Origin: Sphaerimonospora sp050942215
GTDB lineage: Bacteria > Actinomycetota > Actinomycetes > Streptosporangiales > Streptosporangiaceae
Direction: 5' to 3'
Length of the DNA: 64,000 nucleotides
Assembly (NCBI RefSeq): GCF_050942215.1
Contig: NZ_CP192056.1
Span: 5,580,001 to 5,644,000, forward strand
The position numbers were made by a program, and so were the translations under genes. The notes under the pieces are model-generated. The model was not told the origin of the DNA. It made no database searches and saw nothing but the letters and a program-made list of their open reading frames with translations. Numbering within the stretch: the stretch's first letter is position 1; every line of letters starts with the position of its first letter. Positions 48,362 to 55,414 of this stretch are shown in pieces.

Positions 48362-48421
48362 GACCATTGGTCTAGGGTCCGCACGAGACCGGACTTTACA
48401 TAAATGAGAAAGGGATTTCAA
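48362..48421 (-). promoter_or_regulatory. Promoter and palindrome of the peptide-HDO operon
   Basis: On the minus strand a -35 TTGAAA (48421-48416) and a -10 TAAAGT (48398-48393) are separated by exactly 17 bp. Downstream in the leader is the palindrome GACCA-T-TGGTC (48362-48372). The region is AT-rich against its surroundings. Confidence 0.7.
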
Positions 48422-48832
48422 TAACCCATGTTCCAGCACTTGAATTCGATCCCTCATGTCCTCCGTGAACTGGCTTTATATCGGAGTGTGACCGACATGG
48501 ACATGAGAGCATCCATCCCCACGCACAGGGACGAGCGCCCGGCATCGGGGCGGCGCCGGACCGTCCGATCCGCGTGCCATGCCGTCCGGCTCGCCCCCGG
48601 CGTCCGACGCGCGAGATCGACGACCCGCTCAGCCATGGCGGGGTCATCTCAAGCTCCCGGCGGACTCATCGGTCCGGCCGTACGACCAGGCCGACCGGCC
48701 GCGTCCGTGGAGGTCTGCCGCGAGTGGGCGCTGCGCCCGGGAGCCCGGGCAGGCTTGGCTTCGTCGGTGGAATGCGCAATGGTCGCAATTGGTTTCAGTC
48801 TTATGTAATTTAAGTTTCAACAGGAGCGTGCC
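48422..48832. other. Divergent intergenic region, no gene seen
   Basis: Open frames on both strands are Arg/Pro-rich and lack motifs. The last 55 bp before the pirin gene are AT-rich (CTTATGTAATTTAAGTTTCAA) with GTTTCA twice, and hold its promoter. Confidence 0.4.
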
Positions 48833-49822
48833 ATGCCCGCCATCACCGCCGACACCCTGACGCTGCCCCGCGTCGCCGCCCCCGACCCGGCAGTCACCAC
48901 CCCCCGCCCCGTACGGTCCGTGACGACCGCGCCCAGCGGCCTCGAAGGCGAGGGCTTCCCCGTGCGGCGCGCCTTCGCCGGAGTGCCGCAGTCCGTCCTG
49001 GACCCGTTCATCCACATGGACCAGATGGGCGAGGTCGAGTACGCCCCCGGCGAGCCCAAGGGCACCCCCTGGCACCCGCACCGCGGCTTCGAGACCGTCA
49101 CCTACATCATCGACGGCGTCTTCGAGCACCAGGACTCGAACGGCGGCGGCGGCACGATCACCGACGGTGACACCCAGTGGATGACCGCGGGTTCCGGCCT
49201 GCTGCACATCGAGAAGCCCCCGGAGCACCTGGTGGTCTCGGGCGGGCTGTTCCACGGCATCCAGCTGTGGGTCAACCTGCCCCGCGCGCACAAGTTCCAC
49301 CCGCCCCGCTACCAGGACATCCGCGGGCGCGAGGCGGCGCTGCTCGCCTCGGCGGACGGCGGCGCACTGCTGCGGGTGATCGCCGGCGAGCTGGCCGGGC
49401 ACCCCGGCCCCGGCGTCACGTTCACCCCGATCACGATGGTGCACGCGACCATCAGCCCGGGCGCCCGGCTGGAGGTGCCGTGGAACCCCGGCTTCAACGC
49501 CCTCGCGTACGTGCTGGCCGGCCAGGGTTCCGCGGGGACCGAGCAGCGACCGGTACGCAGGGGGCAGCTGGCCGCCTTCGGCCCCGGCGAGGCGCTGACC
49601 CTCGCCGCCGGCACCGCCCAGCCCCAGGCCGAGCCCAACCTGGAGGTGCTGCTGCTCGGCGGGCAGCCGATCCGCGAGCCGGTCTTCCACTACGGGCCGT
49701 TCGTGATGAACACCCGGGCCGAGATCATCCAGGCGATGGAGGACTACCAGGCCGGCCGCCTCGGCGTCATTCCCGCAGAACGTGTCCCGCACGCCGACGG
49801 ACCCCTCTCCCCGGAGGAGTGA
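48833..49822 (+). CDS. Pirin-family protein, long form
   Basis: The 329-residue bicupin has the pirin motif TPWHPHRGFETVTYIIDGVF and AGSGLLHIEKPPEHLV (His, His, His, Glu ligands), then VTFTPITMVHATISPGARLE and a C-terminal FGPGEALTLAAGTAQPQAEP. AGGAG stands upstream of ATG 48833. It is longer than the pirin at 34352 and belongs to another subgroup. Quercetinase-like or redox-sensing roles are possible. Confidence 0.9.
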   Translation: MPAITADTLTLPRVAAPDPAVTTPRPVRSVTTAPSGLEGEGFPVRRAFAGVPQSVLDPFIHMDQMGEVEYAPGEPKGTPWHPHRGFETVTYIIDGVFEHQDSNGGGGTITDGDTQWMTAGSGLLHIEKPPEHLVVSGGLFHGIQLWVNLPRAHKFHPPRYQDIRGREAALLASADGGALLRVIAGELAGHPGPGVTFTPITMVHATISPGARLEVPWNPGFNALAYVLAGQGSAGTEQRPVRRGQLAAFGPGEALTLAAGTAQPQAEPNLEVLLLGGQPIREPVFHYGPFVMNTRAEIIQAMEDYQAGRLGVIPAERVPHADGPLSPEE

Positions 49823-49864
49823 ACAGTCCATCGCGAAGCTTCCGTCTCAGGATTTTTGTCCTAT

Positions 49865-49893
49865 TTGCACCCCAATGGTGGTGTGTGTACCTT
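49865..49893 (+). promoter_or_regulatory. Promoter of the riboswitch-GH25 transcript
   Basis: -35 TTGCAC (49865-49870) and -10 TACCTT (49888-49893) are 17 bp apart. Transcription from about 49900 would give a leader of roughly 245 nt holding the riboswitch. A perfect CCTCCTGA/TCAGGAGG hairpin (49966-49994) lies in between. Confidence 0.6.
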
Positions 49894-49999
49894 TTGACTC
49901 CACGGCACGCGCAGCGGTGACTCCGTCGTCGGTCGCGTTGCCGGTTCATTGCCCGGATCCGCGCGCCTCCTGACGGAACCATTCCCTCAGGAGGTGCAC

Positions 50000-50124
50000 G
50001 GCCGCCGACTCCGCACCTCACGGAGCCGGGGACCACCCCTCGGGTGAATCGGAGCGCCCGCCTTGCGCACCGTAGGGCGCGCTCGCCACCCCGAACCCCT
50101 CAGCTGTCCCGGCAGGCGGCATGG
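50000..50124 (+). promoter_or_regulatory. ydaO/yuaA-type c-di-AMP riboswitch
   Basis: The leader contains the conserved blocks of actinobacterial ydaO elements in order: GCCGACTCCG, ACGGAGCCGGGGACC, GGGTGAATCGGAGCG, CGTAGGGCG, CCCGAACCCCTCAGCTG and GGCAGGCGGC. Actinomycete examples stand upstream of cell-wall hydrolase genes, as here. Binding of c-di-AMP usually lowers expression. Confidence 0.88.
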
Positions 50125-50144
50125 AACCAAGGAGTCAATCCTTC

Positions 50145-50885
50145 ATGCTGGAACACCGGTTCTCCGCAGCCCGAGCCTCTCTCAAACGCCACCTGAGCCT
50201 CTCCGGCAAGCATCTCGGCGCGGCCCTGGCCGTACTCACCGCAGCCGGCTTCTTCGCGGCCGCACCGGCGCAGGCGGCACCGCACACGCCCGGCGAAGAG
50301 AACGTCACGCTGATGTACGGCGAAGACGTCTCCAACCACGAGCCGAACCACGACTGGGTCACCAGCCCGGCGAAGTTCGGCATCATCAAGGCCACCGAGG
50401 GCCTGACCTTCCGCGACTCCACGTTCGCCCGTTTCTGGCGGGAGCTGGACGAGAAGGGCATCATCCGTGGCGCCTACCACTACGGTCACCCCAAGAACGA
50501 TCCCATCGCCGAGGCCGAACACTTCCTCTCCATGGTGAACCAGCACCCCGCGAAACCCGGCGATCTGCTGGTGCTGGACCTGGAGACCACGAACGGCAAG
50601 TCGGTGGCCCACGTCAACGCCTGGGCCAAGGCCTGGCTCGCCCATGTGGAGGCCAGGACCGGCGTCACCCCGATGTTCTACAGCGGCTGGAACTTCGCCA
50701 ACACCTATGGCCGCGGCCTGGCCGAGTATCCGCTGTGGGTGGCCCACTACAGCAAGGCCCCGGGCACCGTCACGCCGCCCGCCGACTGGAAGAGCTGGGC
50801 CATCCACCAGTACACCGAACACCCCATCGACAAGAACGTCTCCGCGCTCACCGTCGACGAACTGCGCGCCCTCGGCCGCAGCTGA
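50145..50885 (+). CDS. Secreted GH25 muramidase (lysozyme)
   Basis: The product of about 246 residues has a signal peptide (hydrophobic LGAALAVLTAAGFFAAAPAQ, cleavage after AQA) and a GH25 domain: GEDVSNHEPNHDW (catalytic Asp region), FGIIKATEGLTF, IIRGAYHYGHP, LLVLDLETTNG (Asp/Glu pair), VTPMFYSGWNF and WKSWAIHQYTE. It hydrolyses the N-acetylmuramic acid-GlcNAc bond of peptidoglycan. AAGGAG precedes ATG 50145; ATG 50121 falls inside the riboswitch end and is less likely. Confidence 0.92.
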   Translation: MLEHRFSAARASLKRHLSLSGKHLGAALAVLTAAGFFAAAPAQAAPHTPGEENVTLMYGEDVSNHEPNHDWVTSPAKFGIIKATEGLTFRDSTFARFWRELDEKGIIRGAYHYGHPKNDPIAEAEHFLSMVNQHPAKPGDLLVLDLETTNGKSVAHVNAWAKAWLAHVEARTGVTPMFYSGWNFANTYGRGLAEYPLWVAHYSKAPGTVTPPADWKSWAIHQYTEHPIDKNVSALTVDELRALGRS

Positions 50886-50893
50886 TCTCAGGG

Positions 50894-50966
50894 GGCCGTC
50901 CTCGCCGGCGCGGACCGTCGCGCTCCCGTGGCGCCGGGTCCGTCGCCGGCTCCGGCGAGGGCGGCC
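50894..50966. terminator. Possible bidirectional terminator after the GH25 gene
   Basis: Fifteen-base arms (50894-50908 and 50952-50966, GGCCGTCCTCGCCGG and its near-complement) can pair with one G-U, between convergent GH25 and AraC genes. The loop is long (43 nt). Confidence 0.35.
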
Positions 50967-51005
50967 GCACGTTCTCGCCGGTCATGAAGGCCGCCGACGC
51001 GGGCG

Positions 51006-52007
51006 TCAGTGGCGCAGCGTCACCGAAGGGGGCTCGCCGAAGCACTGGCGGTAGGCGAGGGAGAACCTGCCGAGGTGGGTGAATCCCCAGCGGAAGGCGA
51101 CATCGGTGACGGTCGTCATGCCCGCGGCGCCCGCCGTCAGCTCGGCGCGCACCCGGTTCAGGCGCATGTCCCTCAGGTACGCCATGGGGGTCGTGTCCAG
51201 ATGGCGGCGGAACCCCTCCTGCAGCGCCCGCGCCCCCACGCCCACGGCCTCGGCGATGTCCTCAACGGTGAGCGGCTCGGCGGCATGGGCCTCGATCAGT
51301 TCCATGGCCCGCCTGACCACGGGCGGCGGGACATGCGGCTGCTCCCCTCGCAGGGCGGGGGTGTAGTTGCTGGGCTGGGCCAGCAGCAACTGCGTCATTA
51401 GCAGCTCCTCCAGCCGCTTGGCCGCGGCCGGCTGGGCCAGCATGGCGCCGCCGGTCTCCGCCTCCCGCCGGAGCAGGTCGACGATCGACAGCCACGACCG
51501 GGACGGGGGCCGGGTCAGATCCATGCCCAGGGAGAAGACGAGCGGCTCACCCGGCTGCCGCCCGAGCATCCTGCCGAGCTGGGCCTCGAGCGCCGATCGG
51601 TCGAACCGGGCGATGAGCTGTTCGTTCCCGGCGGCCCATCGTATGGACGTACGTCCCGTCGTCGACAGCACGTAGGCGAGCCCGGTCGTGGCCACCAGAT
51701 GTTCGCGGCCCTGGCACACCTCCGCCGCCCCGGCCAGCGGGATCTCGACGAAGAAGTAGCTCCCCCACTCGTCCGGCGTGATCAGCATCTCCGCCCCGTA
51801 GCCGAGGTAGTAGAGGCCGACCCTGTCCAGCGTCACCCCGTTCATGCGGGCGTCGAGCCGCGTCCCGCCCTCGACGAGACGCAGTCCGTGCGGACCGAGT
51901 GCCCGTTCCACCCCCGCGTGGGCGTCCTCGACGTCGTGCGTGTGGAAGCACTCATGGGCCGCGAGCAGGGGCGGATGAACGAGCACGTCCTCCTCCCGAG
52001 CGGTCAT
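51006..52007 (-). CDS. AraC-family regulator with AraC-binding-like domain
   Basis: The product of about 333 residues (ATG 52007) has a beta-barrel ligand domain (YYLGYGAEMLITPDEWGSYF, VEIPLAGAAEVCQGREHLVA) and a C-terminal double helix-turn-helix: AEPLTVEDIAEAVGVGARAL, QEGFRRHLDTTPMAYLRDMR, LNRVRAEL, TTVTDVAFRWGFTHLGRFSL and AYRQCFGEPPS. These usually activate genes for catabolism of small aromatic compounds. No target gene is adjacent; the nearest are the pirin and MarR genes. Confidence 0.9.
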   Translation of the reverse strand: MTAREEDVLVHPPLLAAHECFHTHDVEDAHAGVERALGPHGLRLVEGGTRLDARMNGVTLDRVGLYYLGYGAEMLITPDEWGSYFFVEIPLAGAAEVCQGREHLVATTGLAYVLSTTGRTSIRWAAGNEQLIARFDRSALEAQLGRMLGRQPGEPLVFSLGMDLTRPPSRSWLSIVDLLRREAETGGAMLAQPAAAKRLEELLMTQLLLAQPSNYTPALRGEQPHVPPPVVRRAMELIEAHAAEPLTVEDIAEAVGVGARALQEGFRRHLDTTPMAYLRDMRLNRVRAELTAGAAGMTTVTDVAFRWGFTHLGRFSLAYRQCFGEPPSVTLRH

Positions 52008-52240
52008 GCGATCCGGACCGAGCTCCGCATCGAGTGGACGGCGGCCACCCGGCACGTCCCCGGCAATGCCCCACCAACTGGTCGCCAAACCGATGATCAG
52101 TCATACATCAGGCAACGTGTTCTTCTGTTCTAGAACACGGCAAGCCCTCCCCAAGACCGGGACGGGCGCCGAATCCCCGCCGCCGCGGCCGGCGGCCGGA
52201 CCTCCTGCGGCCGGCCTCTCCAGCGGTCCGCCGGACGCGT

Positions 52241-52350
52241 TTCCGGTGGCGTACGGTCCCGGCCTCTTTCGGGCGGCGTACGGCCGGCCCCTGTCAGGTG
52301 GTGTAGTCCGGCCCCTGCCACGTGGCGTACGACGGGCCTTTCAGGTGGCG
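52241..52350. repeat. Imperfect 24-27-bp tandem repeats
   Basis: Four degenerate units share GGTGGCGTACGG...CGGCCCCTG, beginning at about 52241, 52268, 52295 and 52319. They lie between araC and marR and slightly overlap the marR stop. Confidence 0.5.
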
Positions 52351-52913
52351 CGGCGGCGGCCACCGCGGCGGGGCGGGACCGGGGCGTCACGGTGCAGGCT
52401 CTCACGCCGCTCCTCGCCCTTCTCCTCCAGGTGGGTGATGATGCGGCGGAGGGTGTCGGCGAGATGCAGCGCGCCCTCTCCGCCCAGGGGGTCGACGACG
52501 AACGCCTCCTCCGCGTTGAACGCGGGGAAGGTCTCCTCCATCAGCGCCAGCCCCTCCCGGGTGAGGCGCAGCAGGGCCAGGCGGCGGTCGCCGGGATGCC
52601 GGCGGCGCTCGATCAGACCGCGCGACTCCAATGTCTTGATGATGCCGGTCAGTGTGCCCTTGGAGATGCCGGCCTCGGCCGCCGTGTGCCGGGTCTCGAT
52701 CTCCTCCCAGATCCACACCACCCACAGCACCACGAAGGCGCTCCAGGTGAGGTCGGCGGCGCGCAGCGCCGAGTTCTCCAGGTGCTGCCGTACGGCACCG
52801 GCCGCACGATGGATGTTGGAGACCGCGACGAGAGCCTCCCGATTGACCGGGGTCGAGCCCAGCCGACGACCGACCGCCTCCTCCGTGGCGGACAACGAAT
52901 AGTGCGCGGGCAC
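52341..52913 (-). CDS. MarR-family regulator
   Basis: The 190-residue protein (GTG 52913) has a MarR core: LRAADLTWSAFVVLWVVWIW, EEIETRHTAAEAGISKGTLT, GIIKTLESRGLIERRRHPGD and RRLALLRLTREGLAL. The last 20 residues are Arg/Pro-rich. Its target cannot be named; the gene stands alone between araC and a TnpB element. Confidence 0.88.
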   Translation of the reverse strand: MPAHYSLSATEEAVGRRLGSTPVNREALVAVSNIHRAAGAVRQHLENSALRAADLTWSAFVVLWVVWIWEEIETRHTAAEAGISKGTLTGIIKTLESRGLIERRRHPGDRRLALLRLTREGLALMEETFPAFNAEEAFVVDPLGGEGALHLADTLRRIITHLEEKGEERRESLHRDAPVPPRRGGRRRAT

Positions 52914-53303
52914 GTCCCGGCTCCCTTCGGAGACTCAAGGGGGTGTTCCGAAAACCCTGTCCTGCTACGCACGGCCGGCCTTCTCAACACATCCCGACTC
53001 CCGCATCAGGACATTCGCGCACCTACGATCCGCGGACACGCGGGTCGTACGGGAACAAACGATCTGCATTCGGGCGTTGATCGGGCCGTCAGTCGATCAT
53101 TCTATCGAACCCGTCCCCTCACCCGATGGAAGGTCCCTACGCGCGGGCGAGGCCGCCGCAGCCGGACGGTCCTGGCGATCATCTCGACCTCGGTCGCCGG
53201 TCTTCTCCCCCGCGACCCGCGCGGCGAGGACCGCCGGAGCCGGGTGGCCGCACCGGCGCCGCACGGCACCGACGGTCGTCCTCGCGTTCATCAGGACCTC
53301 CGA
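52914..53303. other. No gene recognised
   Basis: Frames are low-complexity. The right part leads into the left end of the TnpB element. Confidence 0.35.
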
Positions 53304-53439
53304 GGAGACCCCCGCCTTCAGGCGGGGGAGGAATCGGACCCCTGCGGAGCAGGGCAGGGATAGGCGGTTCGCTGCCAGGCGAACCGCCGTCTCGAACACC
53401 TGCATGATGCTTAGCTGATCGTACGGTAAAATGTGAGGC

Positions 53440-54546
53440 ATGGCGCAGCTTGTGAAGCGGGCGTACAAGTACCGCTTCTACCCGACCCCCGAGCAGGCCG
53501 AGGAGCTTGCCCGGACGTTCGGGTGCGTGCGCCTGGTCTACAACAAGGCTCTTGAGGAGCGGACCCGCGCCTACACCCAAGAGGGCCGCCGGGTCTCCTA
53601 CGTGGAGACCTCGGCGATGCTCACCGCCTGGAAGCGCACCGAGGAACCGGCGTTCCTCAACGAGGTGTCCAGCGTGCCGCTCCAGCAGGCGCTTCGGCAC
53701 CTGCAAGCGGCGTTCGCGAACTTCTTCGCCAAGCGAGCCAAGTACCCAACGTTCAAGTCCCGTAAGCGCTCGCGTGCGTCGGCGGAGTACACCCGCTCCG
53801 CGTTCCGCTGGAAGGACGGGCGGCTGTTCCTGGCGAAGATGGACGGCCCGCTGAACATCGTGTGGTCGCGCCGGCTTCCAGAGGGGGCGGAGCCGTCCAC
53901 GGTCACCGTGAGCAGGGACGCGGCCGGGCGGTGGTTCGTGTCGATTCTGGTCGAGGAGAAGATCCGCCCACTCGACCCGAGTGGGAACCGGGTTGGGGTG
54001 GACGCCGGGGTCACCGCCCTGGTCACGCTCTCCACCGGGGAGAAGGTCACCAACCCCCGGCATGAGCGGCGTGACCGGCGCAAGCTCGCCAAGGCGCAGC
54101 GTGCCCTGGCCCGCAAGCAGAAGGGCTCGAAAAACCGCGAGAAGGCCCGATTGAAGGTCGCCCGCGTGTACGCGCGGATCACCGACCGACGGCGCGACTT
54201 CCTGCACAAGGTCACCACACGGCTTGTTCGCGAGAACCAAGTGATCGCCGTGGAAGACCTGACCGTCCGCACCATGGTCCGCAACCACAGCCTGGCCCGC
54301 GCCATCTCCGATGCGTCCTGGCGGGAACTCCGCTCGATGCTGGAGTACAAGTGCGCCTGGTACGGACGCACGCTGGTGACCGTGGACCGGTGGTTCCCCA
54401 GCAGCAAGCTGTGCTCGGCGTGCGGCACCCTGCAAGAGGCGATGCCGCTGAACGTCCGGTCGTGGGAGTGCGCCTGCGGGGCGGTCCACGACCGGGACGT
54501 CAACGCCGCACGTAACATCCTCGCCGCCGGGCTGGCGGAGAGGTAA
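53440..54546 (+). CDS. tnpB: TnpB RNA-guided nuclease
   Basis: The 368-residue protein has the TnpB layout: a KRAYKYRFYPTPEQAEELAR start, WED/REC region, RuvC-I (NRVGVDAGVTALVTLSTGEK, D188), bridge-like RRKLAKAQRALARKQKGSKN, RuvC-II (NQVIAVEDLTVRTMV, E272), a zinc finger (SKLCSACGTLQ, WECACGAVHDRD) and RuvC-III (D351 in HDRDVNAARNILAAG). All three catalytic residues are intact. TnpB is guided by an RNA from the element's right end and cuts DNA next to a TAM. Confidence 0.94.
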   Translation: MAQLVKRAYKYRFYPTPEQAEELARTFGCVRLVYNKALEERTRAYTQEGRRVSYVETSAMLTAWKRTEEPAFLNEVSSVPLQQALRHLQAAFANFFAKRAKYPTFKSRKRSRASAEYTRSAFRWKDGRLFLAKMDGPLNIVWSRRLPEGAEPSTVTVSRDAAGRWFVSILVEEKIRPLDPSGNRVGVDAGVTALVTLSTGEKVTNPRHERRDRRKLAKAQRALARKQKGSKNREKARLKVARVYARITDRRRDFLHKVTTRLVRENQVIAVEDLTVRTMVRNHSLARAISDASWRELRSMLEYKCAWYGRTLVTVDRWFPSSKLCSACGTLQEAMPLNVRSWECACGAVHDRDVNAARNILAAGLAER

Positions 54547-54673
54547 AACGCCTGTGGAGCTGGTGTAAGACCTCAACGAGAGTCCTCTCGGACGAGGCGA
54601 CCGGCGGTGAAGCAGGAAGATCCGACCGGCGACGGTCGGAATCCCCTCCCTTCAGGGAGGGGAGGAAGTCAAC
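54547..54673 (+). ncRNA. Predicted omega-RNA (reRNA) scaffold at the TnpB right end
   Basis: Immediately after tnpB are two stems, TCCGACC/GGTCGGA (54621-54640) and CCCCTCCC/GGGAGGGG (54643-54662), then AGGAAGTCAAC. In characterised TnpB systems the scaffold comes from the tnpB 3' end plus the right end, and the guide is the DNA just outside. The guide here would start near 54674. The 5' limit is a guess. Confidence 0.55.
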
Positions 54674-54690
54674 AACGGCCGGGCCCGAAA

Positions 54691-55161
54691 TCAGACGGGC
54701 GCGTCCGGACGCAGGGCCCGCGCGCACACGGTGAGCCCCTCCACGAGGGTCTCGCGCATGGCGTCGTCGATCTTCGCGAGCATGACCGCCTCGATGTCGT
54801 CGAGCGAGCCGTCACATCGACGTAGCACGGCCAGCCCCTCGGAGGTGAGCCGGGAACACAGCACCCGGCCGCCGCCCGGGTGCGGATCGCGGCGGATCAG
54901 TCCGCGCCCTTCCAGATCGCGGACGACGAGGTTCATCGCCTGCGGCGTGACGAAGGCGATGCGGGCCAGCTCCGCCGAGGACAGTCCCTCGCGCGCGCGC
55001 AGTTCACTGAGCGCCATGTACTCGGTCGTGGTGACGCCGTGCCGGGCGAGCGCGTCGTCCAGGCGGGCACGGATGCGGCGCTCCAGCCGGAACACCAGGT
55101 AGCCGAGGCGCGGTGCGGGTGCGGCCTCCTGGACGGCCGGGCGAGTGCGGCGGGGGGTCAT
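54691..55161 (-). CDS. MarR-family regulator
   Basis: The 156-residue protein has the MarR fold: RLGYLVFRLERRIRARLDDA, GVTTTEYMALSELRAREGLS, SAELARIAFVTPQAMNLVVR, DLEGRGLIRRDPHPGGGRVL and CSRLTSEGLAVLRRCD. It is divergent from the CE1-CBM2 esterase gene, with a palindrome between. The TnpB element inserted just past its stop. Confidence 0.9.
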   Translation of the reverse strand: MTPRRTRPAVQEAAPAPRLGYLVFRLERRIRARLDDALARHGVTTTEYMALSELRAREGLSSAELARIAFVTPQAMNLVVRDLEGRGLIRRDPHPGGGRVLCSRLTSEGLAVLRRCDGSLDDIEAVMLAKIDDAMRETLVEGLTVCARALRPDAPV

Positions 55162-55221
55162 CGCACGACGATATCGTGCGAGTCCGCGATGTAAGTTTCG
55201 CGACGGGATATCAACCAGCTT

Positions 55222-55240
55222 TATAACAAGTTGCTTGATA
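55222..55240. promoter_or_regulatory. Candidate MarR operator between marR and the esterase gene
   Basis: TATAACAAGTTGCTTGATA is an imperfect palindrome (TATMAAG...CTTKATA) of the size bound by MarR dimers, 61 bp from the marR start and in an AT-rich region. Confidence 0.5.
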
Positions 55241-55414
55241 ACCTGCGCGAACGCGCACTCTCCCCGGCGGGGTCGCCATGACCCGACCCTGCCCCGCCTT
55301 GACCATTGGTTTAACCGCTCCTATATCGGATGCATCATGTCTTTCCGAGTCGGCGGCGCCTCCGTCCGATGCGCCAGACAGGGGAAACCGCCGCAACTCG
55401 CAGAGGAGGAGCGG

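Larger units (their letters stand above)
53304..54673 (+). mobile_element. IS200/IS605-type element with TnpB only
   Basis: The left end has a stem CCCCCGCC-TTCA-GGCGGGGG (53309-53328) followed by AGGAAT. The right end has CCCCTCCC-TTCA-GGGAGGGG (54643-54662) followed by AGGAAGTCAAC. The two ends resemble each other, as in IS605-type elements recognised by a Y1 transposase. No TnpA is present, so movement would need a helper in trans. Exact cleavage points are uncertain by several bases. Confidence 0.75.

Noticed and set aside
48396..48647. Minus-strand small frames upstream of the peptide gene
   Set aside because: Arg/Gly/Pro-rich, they cross the clear -35/-10 promoter and have no ribosome site.
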